Shown in pieces: positions 8,522 through 20,828 of a stretch of 64,000 bases of DNA. The notes under the pieces were generated by a model. It worked only from the letters and a program-made list of their open reading frames with translations, made no database searches and was not told where the DNA came from. Position 1 is the first letter of the stretch. Every line of letters begins with the position of its first letter. The position numbers and the translations under genes are program-made. This DNA comes from Burkholderiaceae bacterium (lineage in GTDB: Bacteria > Pseudomonadota > Gammaproteobacteria > Burkholderiales > Burkholderiaceae_E), in assembly GCA_023954015.1 (NCBI GenBank), contig JAMLIS010000008.1:1-64000 (forward strand). Direction: 5' to 3'.

Positions 8522-9685
8522 ATGACACTGAAGCTCACCTTGTTCGCGCCGACCTCCGAGGGAGTGGCGCAACTGACCCGCCAGCTCCCGCCTGCCGAAG
8601 AGTCGCTCGGCGTCTCGTCGGCGGTGGGGCGTCCCGACGAACTCGCCGCCGAGATCGAGCGCAGCCATCCCGATCTCGTCGTGGCCGACCTGCCGGCGCT
8701 CGACGACGCCGGCTTGCGATGCATGGAGGTCGCGTTGAACCGGTCGCCGGCGACCTCGGTGATCGTCCTTTCGCCCGAGCGCTCGCCGGAATACCTGCTG
8801 CAACTGATGCGCAGCGGCGTTCGCGAGGTCGTGCCCACGCCGCTGGTCAACGGGGAACTGGGAGCAGCGTACGCGCGACAGTTCGACCGGCTGGTCGCGC
8901 GCCGCAACAGCGCCCGCAAGGGGCGAGTGCTCGCGTTCCTGCCCGCAAAAGGCGGCAGCGGCTCCACCTTCCTGTCGACCAACCTCGCCTATGCGCTGGC
9001 CGCCCGCGGCAGGCGCGTGGCGCTCATCGACCTGAACCTGCATTTCGGCGACGCGGCGCTGTTCCTGAGCGAGGAACGGCCATCGGTGACGATCGCCGAT
9101 CTCGCGCGCGATCTCTCGCGGGTCGATCCGACCTTTCTCGAGTCGAGCATGATGGCGCCGCTGGAAAACCTGCGGGTGCTCGCCGCTCCGGACACCCCGG
9201 AGGGCGCGATGGACGTCACGCCGGCTGCCGTGGAGCGGATCGTCTCCGCGGCGCGCGAGCGCTTCGACTTCGTGCTGCTCGACATGAGCCGCCTGCTCGA
9301 CGGTGCGGCGGTGCGCGCGCTCGACCAGGCCGAGGGCGTGTACCTCACGCTGCAGCTGACACTGCCTTTCCTGCACGACGCGCGCCGACTGATGTCGCTG
9401 CTGGCGACGCTGGGCTATGCGCGCGACAAGTTGCACGTGATCGTGAATCGCTGGGAGAAGGGCGGCGAACTCGGTTCGGCCGACGTGCACAAGGCGCTCG
9501 GCGTCGCCGTCGACCTCGAAGTGCCGAACAGCTTTTCCGCGGTGGCGCACTCGATCAACCACGGCGTGCCGATCCTGAAAAGCGCTCCGCGCGACCCCGT
9601 GTCGAAGGCGCTGCTGGAACTGGCCGATCGGCTGGCGCCGCAGGAAGCCGTGCGCAAGCGCGCGTGGTTCGGATTGTCGCTGTAA
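8522..9685 (+). CDS. tadZ: Tad pilus localisation ATPase TadZ/CpaE
   Basis: A 387-residue cytoplasmic protein. Residues 1 to about 120 resemble a receiver-like domain (DLVVADLPALDD, then SVIVLSPERS). A ParA/MinD-type ATPase follows, with the deviant Walker A PAKGGSGSTF and later FDFVLLDMSRL. TadZ/CpaE places the Tad machinery at the pole or another site. The ATG at 8522 follows the lipoprotein stop by 37 bp, and tadA starts 10 bp after its end, so the operon continues. Confidence 0.92.
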   Translation: MTLKLTLFAPTSEGVAQLTRQLPPAEESLGVSSAVGRPDELAAEIERSHPDLVVADLPALDDAGLRCMEVALNRSPATSVIVLSPERSPEYLLQLMRSGVREVVPTPLVNGELGAAYARQFDRLVARRNSARKGRVLAFLPAKGGSGSTFLSTNLAYALAARGRRVALIDLNLHFGDAALFLSEERPSVTIADLARDLSRVDPTFLESSMMAPLENLRVLAAPDTPEGAMDVTPAAVERIVSAARERFDFVLLDMSRLLDGAAVRALDQAEGVYLTLQLTLPFLHDARRLMSLLATLGYARDKLHVIVNRWEKGGELGSADVHKALGVAVDLEVPNSFSAVAHSINHGVPILKSAPRDPVSKALLELADRLAPQEAVRKRAWFGLSL

Positions 9686-9694
9686 GGGGGCGAG

Positions 9695-11044
9695 ATGTCG
9701 TTGCGCGACAGATTGAGCAGGATCGAGGCGCCGCGGCTGGTCGCGTCGGCGGCGGGCACGAGCAGCGACAGCGTCGCCTACCGCGCGTTGCGCACCGACC
9801 TGCACACGCAGTTGCTGGATCGCGTCGACGTCGAGGTGATGGGCCGCCTGACGCCCGAGCGGCTGCGCGAGGAACTGCGAATCCTCGTCGAGCGCCTGAT
9901 CGGCGAGGCGGGGATCGCGCTGAACGCGGCCGAGCACAAGCAGATCGTCGTCGACATCCAGAACGAGATCATGGGGCTGGGTCCGATCGAGCCGCTGCTG
10001 GCCGATCCCGCGGTCTCCGACATTCTCGTCAATACGCACAAGTCGGTCTACGTCGAGCGTGCGGGACGCCTGGAGCAGACGCCGATCCGCTTCGACAGCG
10101 ACGATCACCTGATGAAGGTGATCGACAAGATCGTCTCGCGGGTCGGGCGGCGCATCGACGAATCGAGCCCGATGGTCGACGCCAGGCTGCCGGATGGTTC
10201 GCGCGTGAACGCGATCATTCCGCCGCTCGCCATCGACGGGCCGCTGCTGTCGATCCGGCGCTTCGCGGTGGTGCCGCTGAAGATGGACGACCTGGTGCGC
10301 CACAAGTCGCTGCCCGCGGAGTTGGCGGCGCTGCTCGGCGGCATGGTGAAGGCGAAGCTGAACCTGCTCATTTCGGGCGGCACCGGCAGCGGCAAGACGA
10401 CGCTGCTGAACGTGCTGTCGAGCTACATCCCCGACACCGAGCGCATCGTAACGATCGAGGACGCGGCGGAGCTGCAGCTGCAGCAGCCGCACGTCGTGCG
10501 GCTGGAGACGCGACCGCCGAACATCGAAGGCAAGGGCGAGGTCACCCAGCGCGCGCTGGTGCGCAACAGCCTGCGCATGCGTCCCGACCGCATCATCATC
10601 GGCGAGGTGCGCGGCGCCGAAACGCTGGACATGCTGCAGGCGATGAACACCGGTCACGAAGGTTCGATGGCGACCGTCCATGCGAACGCGCCGCGCGACG
10701 CGCTCATGCGCGTGGAAAACATGCTCGGAATGGCGGGCATGTCGCTGTCGCAGAAGGCGATGCGCCAGCAGATCGCTTCGGCGCTCACGGCGGTGGTGCA
10801 GGTCGGCCGCCTGAGCGACGGCAAGCGCAAGGTACTGAGCCTGTCGGAGATCACCGGTCTCGAGGGCGACGTCCTCACGATGCAGGACATCTTCGTGTTC
10901 CGGCAGACCGGCGTGCAGGCCGACGGCCAGGTCGCGGGGCGATTCCACGCCACCGGCGTGCGACCGAAGTTCCTCGATCGGCTCGCCGTCCGGGGTGTCG
11001 GACTCGCCGACGACCTGTTCGATCCGGGCCGGATCTTCGATTGA
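9695..11044 (+). CDS. tadA: Secretion ATPase TadA/CpaF
   Basis: A 449-residue hexameric motor ATPase of the type II/IV secretion superfamily that powers Flp pilus assembly. The N-terminal helical domain is followed by a RecA-like core. Walker A GGTGSGKT lies at about residues 228-235, followed by [27 protein letters not shown] (Walker B/Asp box) and [12 protein letters not shown] (His box). Length and motif order match TadA/CpaF. It lies between tadZ and tadB, as in characterised tad operons. Confidence 0.96.
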   Translation: MSLRDRLSRIEAPRLVASAAGTSSDSVAYRALRTDLHTQLLDRVDVEVMGRLTPERLREELRILVERLIGEAGIALNAAEHKQIVVDIQNEIMGLGPIEPLLADPAVSDILVNTHKSVYVERAGRLEQTPIRFDSDDHLMKVIDKIVSRVGRRIDESSPMVDARLPDGSRVNAIIPPLAIDGPLLSIRRFAVVPLKMDDLVRHKSLPAELAALLGGMVKAKLNLLISGGTGSGKTTLLNVLSSYIPDTERIVTIEDAAELQLQQPHVVRLETRPPNIEGKGEVTQRALVRNSLRMRPDRIIIGEVRGAETLDMLQAMNTGHEGSMATVHANAPRDALMRVENMLGMAGMSLSQKAMRQQIASALTAVVQVGRLSDGKRKVLSLSEITGLEGDVLTMQDIFVFRQTGVQADGQVAGRFHATGVRPKFLDRLAVRGVGLADDLFDPGRIFD

Positions 11045-11074
11045 ACCTCGGAACGGCGCAAGACGGGAGCGAAG

Positions 11075-12049
11075 ATGGATCTGGCTTTCACGATGTTCCT
11101 GCTGGTCTGCTTTCTTGCAGCGGTGCTGCTGCTCGAAGGCGCATTCCTGCTCTGGAGCGATACCCGAGGCGGGGAAGCGCGCCAGCTCGAGCGCCGTCTG
11201 CGCGCGCTGCACGCGGGCGGGCACGGCGTGCAGGCTTCGTCGCTGATCAAGGCGCGCGAGTCAGACCGGGTCGGCGCACTGGGCAGGTTGCTGCTCGCCT
11301 TGCCGCGCGTCGGCAGGGTCGAGAAGATGCTGCAGCAGGCCGGCATCGTGATGAAGACGTCGCGATTCCTGTTTACCACCGGGTTGCTGATCGTCAGTGT
11401 CTTCCTCGTGTTGCTCGTGCTGCGCCAGCCGCTGTGGCTGGCGGCGATGCTCGGACTGGGCGCGGCGCTGCTGCCTTTCCTGTGGCTGGGCGCGGCGCGG
11501 CAGCGCCGGCTCAAGCGCATCGAAGCGCAATTGCCCGACGCGGTCGAGCTGATCGCACGGGCGCTGCGGGCCGGTCATGCGTTTCCCACCGCGCTGCAGA
11601 TGGTGGCCGAGGAGCTGCCCGATCCGATCGGCGGAGAGTTCGTCGCCGCCTTCGAGGAGGTCAACTACGGCCTGCCGATCTCCGACGCGATGCTGAACCT
11701 GGCCGCGCGCGTGCCGGTGGAGGATCTCCGCTTCTTCGCGGTGGCTGTAGTGCTGCAGCGCGAGACCGGTGGCAATCTCGCCGAGATCCTCGACAACATC
11801 GGCAAGCTGATCCGCGAGCGCTTCAAGCTCTACGGCACGGTTCGCGTATTGAGCGCCGAAGGGCGAATGTCGGCCTGGGTGCTGACGCTGCTGCCCTTCG
11901 CCGCCGCGTTGATGCTCAACCTTGCCAGTCCCGGCTTCATGGAAGTGCTGTGGAAGGATCCGGCCGGCGCCAAGCTGATCATGCTGGCGCTGCTTGCGAT
12001 GGCCTGCGGCGTCGTGTGGATGTGGCGGATCGTGAAGATCAGGGTCTGA
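11075..12049 (+). CDS. tadB: Inner-membrane platform protein TadB
   Basis: The 324-residue protein has an N-terminal membrane helix, a paired helix region near residues 95-150 and two C-terminal helices. The T2SSF/GspF-type cytoplasmic domain lies between them (AQLPDAVELIARALRAGHAFPTAL, then AVVLQRETGGNLAEILDN). TadB and TadC form the inner-membrane platform on which TadA acts. Its place between tadA and tadC, with 38 bp before tadC, supports the call. Confidence 0.94.
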   Translation: MDLAFTMFLLVCFLAAVLLLEGAFLLWSDTRGGEARQLERRLRALHAGGHGVQASSLIKARESDRVGALGRLLLALPRVGRVEKMLQQAGIVMKTSRFLFTTGLLIVSVFLVLLVLRQPLWLAAMLGLGAALLPFLWLGAARQRRLKRIEAQLPDAVELIARALRAGHAFPTALQMVAEELPDPIGGEFVAAFEEVNYGLPISDAMLNLAARVPVEDLRFFAVAVVLQRETGGNLAEILDNIGKLIRERFKLYGTVRVLSAEGRMSAWVLTLLPFAAALMLNLASPGFMEVLWKDPAGAKLIMLALLAMACGVVWMWRIVKIRV

Positions 12050-12087
12050 TGCCGCGTATTTCCAACTCACGACATTAGGAGCGGGCG

Positions 12088-13032
12088 ATGGATAGGGGCA
12101 CGTCCTGGCTGATCCTCGGCGCATTGTTCGTCGCGGTTACGGGTTTCGTCTACGGGCTCGGCGGATTGCTGGCCCGCGGGCGCGGAATGCGCGAGCGCCT
12201 GCAGGAAGTGTCTGCCGGCGCTGCGATCGATGGCGCTGCCGGCGCCCCGGAATGGCAGGGGCGCGTGGCGCGAATGGCTGCGCCGCTCGCCCGGTTCGCC
12301 ACCCCGAAAAAGGACGAGGAGATCGGACGCGTCCGCGCGATGTTCCTCAATGCCGGTTTGCGCGACGAGTCGATGCCGGCCCTCTATTTCGGGTCGAAGG
12401 CGGTGCTGGCGATCGCCCTGCCGATGGTCCTGCTGTTGTTCGCCGGAGTGCGCGAATGGGAGGGCAACCAGCCGATGCTGGCGCTGCTCGCCGCGGCCGC
12501 GTTCGGTTACTACCTGCCCAATGTGGTGTTGTCGCGCCTGACGGCGAGGCGCCAGCGCGAGCTGTTCGAAGCCTTCCCCGATGCCCTCGACCTGATGATC
12601 GTCTGCGTCGAATCCGGCATCTCGCTGGATGCGGCGATCGCCCGTACGGCTTCGGAGATCAGCCTGCGCAGTTCGAAACTCGCCGAAGAGTTGACGCTGG
12701 TCGGCCTCGAGCTGCGTCTGGGCGCCAGCCGGGAGCGTGCGCTGCGCAATCTCGCCACGCGCACCGGGCTCGACGAGATCGCCAGCTTCGTCGCGATGAT
12801 GCTGCAGGCCGACCGCTTCGGCACGAGCATCGGCGATTCGATGCGGGTGCAGGCCGATTCGCTTCGCGTGCGTCGCCGCCAGCGCGCCGAGGAGCAGGCA
12901 GCGAAGATCCCGTTGAAGATGCTGTTCCCGCTGATCTTCTTCATCTTTCCGTCGCTGCTCCTCGTGCTGATGGGGCCGGCGATGATCCAGATCTACCGGA
13001 TCCTGCTGCCCACGATGAGCGCAGGAGGCTGA
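12088..13032 (+). CDS. tadC: Inner-membrane platform protein TadC
   Basis: The 314-residue protein is the second T2SSF-type platform protein. Its GspF-like domain carries AFPDALDLMIVCVESGISLDAAI and FVAMMLQADRFGTSIGDSM. Helices are present at the N-terminus, near residues 100-145 and at the C-terminus (MLFPLIFFIFPSLLLVLMGP). An AGGAG ribosome-binding site precedes the start (12077-12081). Only 3 bp separate its stop from the next start. Confidence 0.94.
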   Translation: MDRGTSWLILGALFVAVTGFVYGLGGLLARGRGMRERLQEVSAGAAIDGAAGAPEWQGRVARMAAPLARFATPKKDEEIGRVRAMFLNAGLRDESMPALYFGSKAVLAIALPMVLLLFAGVREWEGNQPMLALLAAAAFGYYLPNVVLSRLTARRQRELFEAFPDALDLMIVCVESGISLDAAIARTASEISLRSSKLAEELTLVGLELRLGASRERALRNLATRTGLDEIASFVAMMLQADRFGTSIGDSMRVQADSLRVRRRQRAEEQAAKIPLKMLFPLIFFIFPSLLLVLMGPAMIQIYRILLPTMSAGG

Positions 13033-13035
13033 GCC

Positions 13036-14247
13036 ATGGCTGCAACCGCAAGGCGGCCGGCTCGAACAGGAGGCCGGATGCGCGCCCGGATCGTATCGAC
13101 GTCGTTCACCTTCTGCGCGGTTGCATCGATCACCGGCTGCGCAACCGCTCCCGGGCCGGTGCAGCTGAATGCGCGCAACACGCAACTCGCACCGCTGTAC
13201 CGCGTCGAGCAGCCGGCCGGAACCGCGGTAGGGCAATTTGCCGCGGGACGCCTGCATCTCGCCGAGGGGCGGGTCGATGCGGCGATCGAGCGTTTTCGAA
13301 GCGCGCTGGCGCTCGAACCGGGATACGTCGACGCACTCAACAGCCTCGGCATCGCTTTCGGCCTCGAGGGCCGTCATGAAGAGGCGATCGAAGCGTTTCG
13401 CACGGCGCTGGCCTCGGCCCCGGAGTCGGCGCGGCTGCTGAACAATCTCGGCTACGCGCAATTCGAGGCCGGGCGGCTGCAGGAAGCAACGGAATCGCTC
13501 GAGCGCGCGCTGCAACTCGATCCGGGCCATGCACGCGCGCGAACCAACCTGCGCTGGCTGATCGAGTCGCGCGATCGTGCGTCGAAGAGCGAGCGGCCCC
13601 CGTCGGCGCCGACGCCGCGTGCGCCTGCGCCGCTCGATCCGGCGTCCATGCAGGCGCTGGAACGATTCCGGCGGGCAGCGGCCGTGGTTCCGGTCCATGC
13701 GCCGCGGGTCGAATCGCGCGAATCCGGCGTCGAAATCGTGCGATCGAATTCGGGCGACACGATGCTCGTGCCGGTCGCGCCGGCCGTATACGAACTCCGG
13801 GTCGCCCCCGCCGCTCGCCAGCCGCTGCCGGCCGCAGCCCCCGGGAAGGCCGAGAGCGAACCCGAGCGCCCTTCCTTGCAGCCGGCTTCGCTTGCGATCG
13901 ATCGCATCGAAGTGAGCAACGGCGCGGGCACGGCCCGCCTTGCCACGCGCACCGCGCAACGGCTGGGGGAGATGGGGGCCCGGGTCTCGCGCGTGACCAA
14001 TCATTCGAGCTTCGAACAGCGGTATACCGAAATCCACTATCGCGACGGTCACGCCGACGAGGCCGCGCGGCTCGGCAAGCGGCTGCCGGTTGCCGCGAGG
14101 CTCGTTGCCGTCGCCGGCCTGAGAGCGGACGTCGACATCCGATTGGTCGTCGGTCGCGACATCGCGGGCGCCGATGTCGCCGCCTGGTGGAACTCGCCGG
14201 CGGTCGCTGCGGTTGCAGCGACGGCGAAGGCGCCCGACGGAGGTTGA
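13036..14247 (+). CDS. tadD: TadD-like TPR lipoprotein with C-terminal LytR_C domain
   Basis: A 403-residue exported protein. A hydrophobic segment ends in the lipobox SITGC. TPR units cover about residues 65-175 ([33 protein letters not shown] is followed by two more units). After a Pro/Ala-rich linker, residues from about 291 ([20 protein letters not shown]) match the LytR C-terminal domain pattern. TadD-type TPR lipoproteins are needed for Flp pilus assembly in several species. Two starts are possible: 13036 has AGGAGG 7 nt upstream, and 13078 has AGGAGG only 4 nt upstream. This is the last gene of the rightward Tad arm. Confidence 0.85.
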   Translation: MAATARRPARTGGRMRARIVSTSFTFCAVASITGCATAPGPVQLNARNTQLAPLYRVEQPAGTAVGQFAAGRLHLAEGRVDAAIERFRSALALEPGYVDALNSLGIAFGLEGRHEEAIEAFRTALASAPESARLLNNLGYAQFEAGRLQEATESLERALQLDPGHARARTNLRWLIESRDRASKSERPPSAPTPRAPAPLDPASMQALERFRRAAAVVPVHAPRVESRESGVEIVRSNSGDTMLVPVAPAVYELRVAPAARQPLPAAAPGKAESEPERPSLQPASLAIDRIEVSNGAGTARLATRTAQRLGEMGARVSRVTNHSSFEQRYTEIHYRDGHADEAARLGKRLPVAARLVAVAGLRADVDIRLVVGRDIAGADVAAWWNSPAVAAVAATAKAPDGG

Positions 14248-14314
14248 AGCGGCGCGTTCGCAGGCCCGTGGCAGAATCCGCCCCTTTCCGCGTTTTGCTG
14301 GGGCACCGACACCG

Positions 14315-16816
<2,502 letters not shown>

Positions 16817-16844
16817 TCCTGCCGGGCGAGCGTGTGTCGCTCCC

Positions 16845-17831
16845 TCAGGCCGAAATCCGGCGCTCGAGCAGGCGCACCAGCGTCGCCAGCGTCCGGTTCG
16901 CCGGCGTCGCCACGCCGAGCGTCGCACCCCGCTTGACCACGTAGCCGTTCAGCGAATCGATCTCGGTGAGCCGGCCGTTCGACAGGTCCTGCTCCATCGA
17001 CGAGGTCGCGGCGCGCATCGTTTCGCCCAGGCGCACGGCCGCGTCGTAATGCGCGTCGGTGCCGGCCAGCGGCACGCCGTCGGCCCGCGCCACCGCAACG
17101 CATTCGTCGATCGTCTCGCGCATCAATGCACGCACGTCGGCATCGTCGATCAGCGCGCCGTAGCGCGCGCGACCCAGCGCGGAGATCGCGTTGTACGCGC
17201 AGTTCAGGACGAGCTTGTCCCAGAGCGCTGCCCGCACGTCGGCCTCGGCGCGACAAGGCACGCCTGCAGCTTCGAAGAGGCGTGCGATGGCGACGGCGCG
17301 GGCCGACGGAGCCGTCGTCGACGCCTGCGTCGGCGTTCGGTCCTCCGGCCGACGGCCGTATTCGCCGACGACGAGGTCGCCGCGTCCCGAGTGGCGCAGG
17401 TGCCCGAGCCCGGTCATTGCAGCGGCGACGTAAACGACGGCGCCGAGCGCATCGACTCCCGCGCCGCGCATGCGCTCGACGTTGTCGACGCCGTTCTGCA
17501 GGCTGACGACGACGGCGCCCGGGCGCAGCAGCGGCGCGATCTGCCGCGCAGCGGCCTGCGTGTCGCGGGTCTTCACGCAGAACAGGACGATGTCGGCGTC
17601 GCGAATCGGTTCCGGGCGCGTGTCGGTGTCCATGCGCACGCGGTGCTGCACGCCGCCGCTGTCGAACAGCAAACCGTCGCGGCGGATCGCGTCCATGTGT
17701 GCGGCGCGTCCGATCAGCGTGACCGGCGTTCCCGCTTCGGCCAGCTTCGCGCCGAAATAGCAGCCGACGGCGCCGGCGCCGAAGACGACGGTGCGCTTCG
17801 GCGCGCCGTCCGGCCGATCCGAAAGAGGCAT
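16845..17831 (-). CDS. panE: 2-dehydropantoate 2-reductase family protein (PanE/ApbA)
   Basis: A 328-residue NADP-dependent oxidoreductase. The Rossmann motif VVFGAGAVGCYFGAKLAEAG lies near the N-terminus, followed by ADIVLFCVKTRDT and VVSLQNGVDNVERM, which are characteristic of ketopantoate reductase. The conserved catalytic-region lysine is seen in ALWDKLVLNCAYNAISAL. The enzyme would reduce ketopantoate to pantoate for coenzyme A synthesis. Many genomes carry paralogues acting on other 2-oxo acids, so the substrate is not certain. It converges with tex (28 bp between stops) and diverges from the decarboxylase. Confidence 0.85.
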   Translation of the reverse strand: MPLSDRPDGAPKRTVVFGAGAVGCYFGAKLAEAGTPVTLIGRAAHMDAIRRDGLLFDSGGVQHRVRMDTDTRPEPIRDADIVLFCVKTRDTQAAARQIAPLLRPGAVVVSLQNGVDNVERMRGAGVDALGAVVYVAAAMTGLGHLRHSGRGDLVVGEYGRRPEDRTPTQASTTAPSARAVAIARLFEAAGVPCRAEADVRAALWDKLVLNCAYNAISALGRARYGALIDDADVRALMRETIDECVAVARADGVPLAGTDAHYDAAVRLGETMRAATSSMEQDLSNGRLTEIDSLNGYVVKRGATLGVATPANRTLATLVRLLERRISA

Positions 17832-18063
17832 GCCGTCGATTCCCCCAGGCGGTGGTCTTGGCCGATCTTAGTCGAAGCCGCGATCGCTGAGGTCCACGGT
17901 TGTCGTCCCTGGCACTGCGCCCCTGCGTTGCGCTCCCGGCACGCCCGCGCCGATTCCCGCCGCCCTCGCGCCGCCCCGGTCTTATGATTCTCGCCTCACG
18001 CACCGCCCCCGGCGCCTCGCCGGGCTACCCCGGTTCCCTTGCATCTCCCCGAAGGCCCATCCG

Positions 18064-20310
18064 ATGCAATTTCGTTTCCCCATCGTCGTCATCGACGAGG
18101 ACTGGCGCGCCGATTCCGCCAGCGGCCTGGGCATCCGTGCGCTCGCCAAGGCGATCGAGGAGCAGCGCTGGGAGGTGGTGGGCGGCTTCACGTACACCGA
18201 TGTGTCGATGGTCGCCAACCAGGCGGCGCGTGCGTCGGCCTTCATCGTCTCGATCGACGACGAGGAGCTCGGCGAGGACGCGACCACCGAACCGGCGGCG
18301 GTGACCGAACTGCGCAAGTTCATCGTCGAGACGCGCCGGCGAAATGCCGACATCCCGATCTTTCTCTTCGGCGAGACGCGCACGTCGCAGCACATCCCGA
18401 ACGAGATCCTGCGCGAGCTGCACGGCTTCATCCACATGTTCGAGGACACGCCGGAGTTCGTCGCGCGCTACATCATCCGGGAGGCGACGAACTACCTGAA
18501 CTCGCTCGCCCCGCCGTTCTTCAAGGCACTGGTGAACTACGCGCACGACGGCTCGTATTCGTGGCACTGCCCCGGGCACTCCGGGGGCGTGGCGTTCCTG
18601 AAGAGCCCGGTGGGGCAGATGTTCCACCAGTTCTTCGGCGAGAACATGCTGCGCGCCGACGTGTGCAACGCGGTCGACGAGCTGGGGCAGCTGCTCGATC
18701 ACACCGGGCCGGTGGCGGCCTCCGAGCGCAACGCCGCGCGCATCTTCAGCACCGATCACCTGTTCTTCGTCACCAACGGCACGTCGACGTCGAACAAGAT
18801 CGTCTGGCACGCCACGGTGGGCAACAACGACGTCGTGCTCGTCGATCGCAACTGCCACAAGTCGATCCTGCACGCGATCACGATGACCGGGACGATTCCC
18901 ATCTTCCTGCAGCCGACGCGCAACCACCTGGGAATCATCGGGCCGATTCCGCTCGAGGAATTCGACCCGGCGAACATCCAGCGCAAGATCGACGCGAACC
19001 CGCTGATCACCGACAAGAGCGCGCGTCCCCGCGTGATGACGATCACGCAGTCGACCTACGACGGCGTCATCTACAACGTGGAGATGCTCAAGCGCACGCT
19101 GGGCGACTACATCGAGAACCTGCACTTCGACGAAGCATGGCTGCCGCACGCCGCCTTCCACCCGTTCTATCACGAGTTCCACGCGATCGGGCCGAACCGG
19201 CCGCGCAGCGCCGACACGATGATCTTCTCGACGCAGTCCACGCACAAGCTGCTTGCCGGGCTGTCGCAGGCCTCGCAGATCCTCGTGCAGGATCCGGTCA
19301 ACCGCAAGCTCGACCGCCATCGCTTCAACGAGGCGTTCCTGATGCACACCTCCACCAGCCCGCAGTACGCGATCATCGCCTCGTGCGACGTCGCCGCGGC
19401 GATGATGGAGCCGCCGGGCGGGACCGCGCTCGTCGAGGAGTCGATCTTCGAGTCGCTCGAGTTTCGCCGCGCGATGCGCAAGGTCGACGGCGAGTTCGGC
19501 TCCGACTGGTGGTTCAAGGTGTGGGGGCCGAAGGATCTCGCCGACAACGGCATCGGACGGCGCGAGGGCTGGTTCCTGCGCTCCAACGACAAGTGGCACG
19601 GCTTCGGCAAGCTCGCCACCCACTTCACGATGCTCGACCCCATCAAGGCGACGATCGTCACGCCGGGGCTGGATATGAACGGCAAGTTCGCGCCCTCGGG
19701 AATTCCCGCGTCGATCGTCACGAAGTACCTCGCCGAGCACGGAGTCGTCGTCGAGAAGACCGGGCTGTACTCGTTCTTCGTGATGTTCACGATCGGCATC
19801 ACGAAGGGGCGCTGGAACACGCTGGTCACCGAACTGCAGCAGTTCAAGACCGACCACGACACGAACCAGCCGCTGTGGCGTGTGATGCCCGAGTTCGTGC
19901 AGGCGTTCCCGGCCTACGAGCGCATCGGACTGCGCGACCTCGCCTCGCAGATCCACGAACAGTACCGCCGCTACGGCATCGCGCGGGTCACCACCGAGAT
20001 GTACCTGTCGAACATGCAGCCGGCGATGCGGCCTTCCGAAGCCTTCGAGTGCCTGGCGCACCGGCGGGTCGATCGCGTGCCGATCGACGAACTCGAGGGG
20101 CGCATCACGACGATGCTCGTCACGCCGTACCCGCCGGGCATCCCGCTGCTGATTCCCGGCGAACGCTTCAACCAGCCGATCGTCGAATACCTGAAGTTCG
20201 CCCGTGATTTCAACGCCCGCTTCCCGGGCTTCGAAACCGACGTGCACGGCCTGGTGATCGAACTCGACGGCGGGATGATGCGGTACTACGTCGATTGCGT
20301 GCGCAACTGA
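18064..20310 (+). CDS. Orn/Lys/Arg family PLP-dependent decarboxylase
   Basis: A 748-residue fold-type I PLP enzyme of the biodegradative arginine/lysine/ornithine decarboxylase family. An N-terminal receiver-like wing domain (about residues 1-125) is followed by the PLP domain. This has WHCPGHSGGVAF, FFVTNGTSTSNK, and the Schiff-base lysine at 395 in STQSTHKLLAGLSQ. The C-terminal domain ends near residue 748. Length and wing domain match AdiA/CadA/SpeF-type enzymes. Which amino acid it uses cannot be read from the sequence with confidence. The 232 bp upstream, shared with the divergent panE-like gene, hold no site I can name. Confidence 0.9.
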   Translation: MQFRFPIVVIDEDWRADSASGLGIRALAKAIEEQRWEVVGGFTYTDVSMVANQAARASAFIVSIDDEELGEDATTEPAAVTELRKFIVETRRRNADIPIFLFGETRTSQHIPNEILRELHGFIHMFEDTPEFVARYIIREATNYLNSLAPPFFKALVNYAHDGSYSWHCPGHSGGVAFLKSPVGQMFHQFFGENMLRADVCNAVDELGQLLDHTGPVAASERNAARIFSTDHLFFVTNGTSTSNKIVWHATVGNNDVVLVDRNCHKSILHAITMTGTIPIFLQPTRNHLGIIGPIPLEEFDPANIQRKIDANPLITDKSARPRVMTITQSTYDGVIYNVEMLKRTLGDYIENLHFDEAWLPHAAFHPFYHEFHAIGPNRPRSADTMIFSTQSTHKLLAGLSQASQILVQDPVNRKLDRHRFNEAFLMHTSTSPQYAIIASCDVAAAMMEPPGGTALVEESIFESLEFRRAMRKVDGEFGSDWWFKVWGPKDLADNGIGRREGWFLRSNDKWHGFGKLATHFTMLDPIKATIVTPGLDMNGKFAPSGIPASIVTKYLAEHGVVVEKTGLYSFFVMFTIGITKGRWNTLVTELQQFKTDHDTNQPLWRVMPEFVQAFPAYERIGLRDLASQIHEQYRRYGIARVTTEMYLSNMQPAMRPSEAFECLAHRRVDRVPIDELEGRITTMLVTPYPPGIPLLIPGERFNQPIVEYLKFARDFNARFPGFETDVHGLVIELDGGMMRYYVDCVRN

Positions 20311-20324
20311 GCTCGTTGCGTTCT

Positions 20325-20828
20325 TCAGACGTCCACCGACCTCATTCGCGCATCCGGTGCCCGCACGACCAGCCGCGTTCCGGCGATCACGTCGTAGAGT
20401 GCCCGCCGATCGCGATCGGCCAGCGACCAGCCGAACGGCGCCAGCACCAGCAGGTTCAGCCAACCCGAAACGTAGTGGCCCGCGGCCAACGCGCCGACGT
20501 ACAGGGCCGCAACCGCCGCAAAGCGCAGGAACGCGTGCGCCGGGCTCACCGCTGCGCCCGCGCGTGTCTGCAGCTGCAGCGACATCGTCTTCATCGGCAG
20601 CGACCTTCGCCCGTCGCTCCAGAAGTACGTGAAATACGTCGCCAGCACCCCGAGCGTGAACCATTGGAACGCCGTGCGCAGCGCACCCGGATGCCCGCGG
20701 AACTGGGTGAGCGCAGAGAACGCGTAGTCGGCGAACCAGACTACGCCGAACAGGATGATCGCTTCGTAGGCGAGGCCCATGAACCGGCGCCAGGGATCGG
20801 CCGCCGGCGCGAGGCCGCCCTCCGGCAT
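20325..20828 (-). CDS. RDD family membrane protein
   Basis: The 167-residue protein has an early hydrophobic segment beginning RFMGLAYEAIILFGVVWFAD, then RSLPMKTMSLQLQTRAG and two further membrane segments, as in RDD-domain proteins. The Arg-Asp pair of the family is relaxed here (WRRFMGLAYEA), while LADRDRRALYDVIAGTRLV is well conserved. Function is unknown; some members are proposed transporters. It is the last gene of the leftward sigma-factor operon, its ATG overlapping the upstream stop by 1 bp. Confidence 0.85.
   Translation of the reverse strand: MPEGGLAPAADPWRRFMGLAYEAIILFGVVWFADYAFSALTQFRGHPGALRTAFQWFTLGVLATYFTYFWSDGRRSLPMKTMSLQLQTRAGAAVSPAHAFLRFAAVAALYVGALAAGHYVSGWLNLLVLAPFGWSLADRDRRALYDVIAGTRLVVRAPDARMRSVDV

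Noticed and set aside
17832-18063. Gap between panE-like and decarboxylase genes examined for operators or a riboswitch
   Set aside because: No promoter pair, palindrome or conserved RNA element could be supported by eye.
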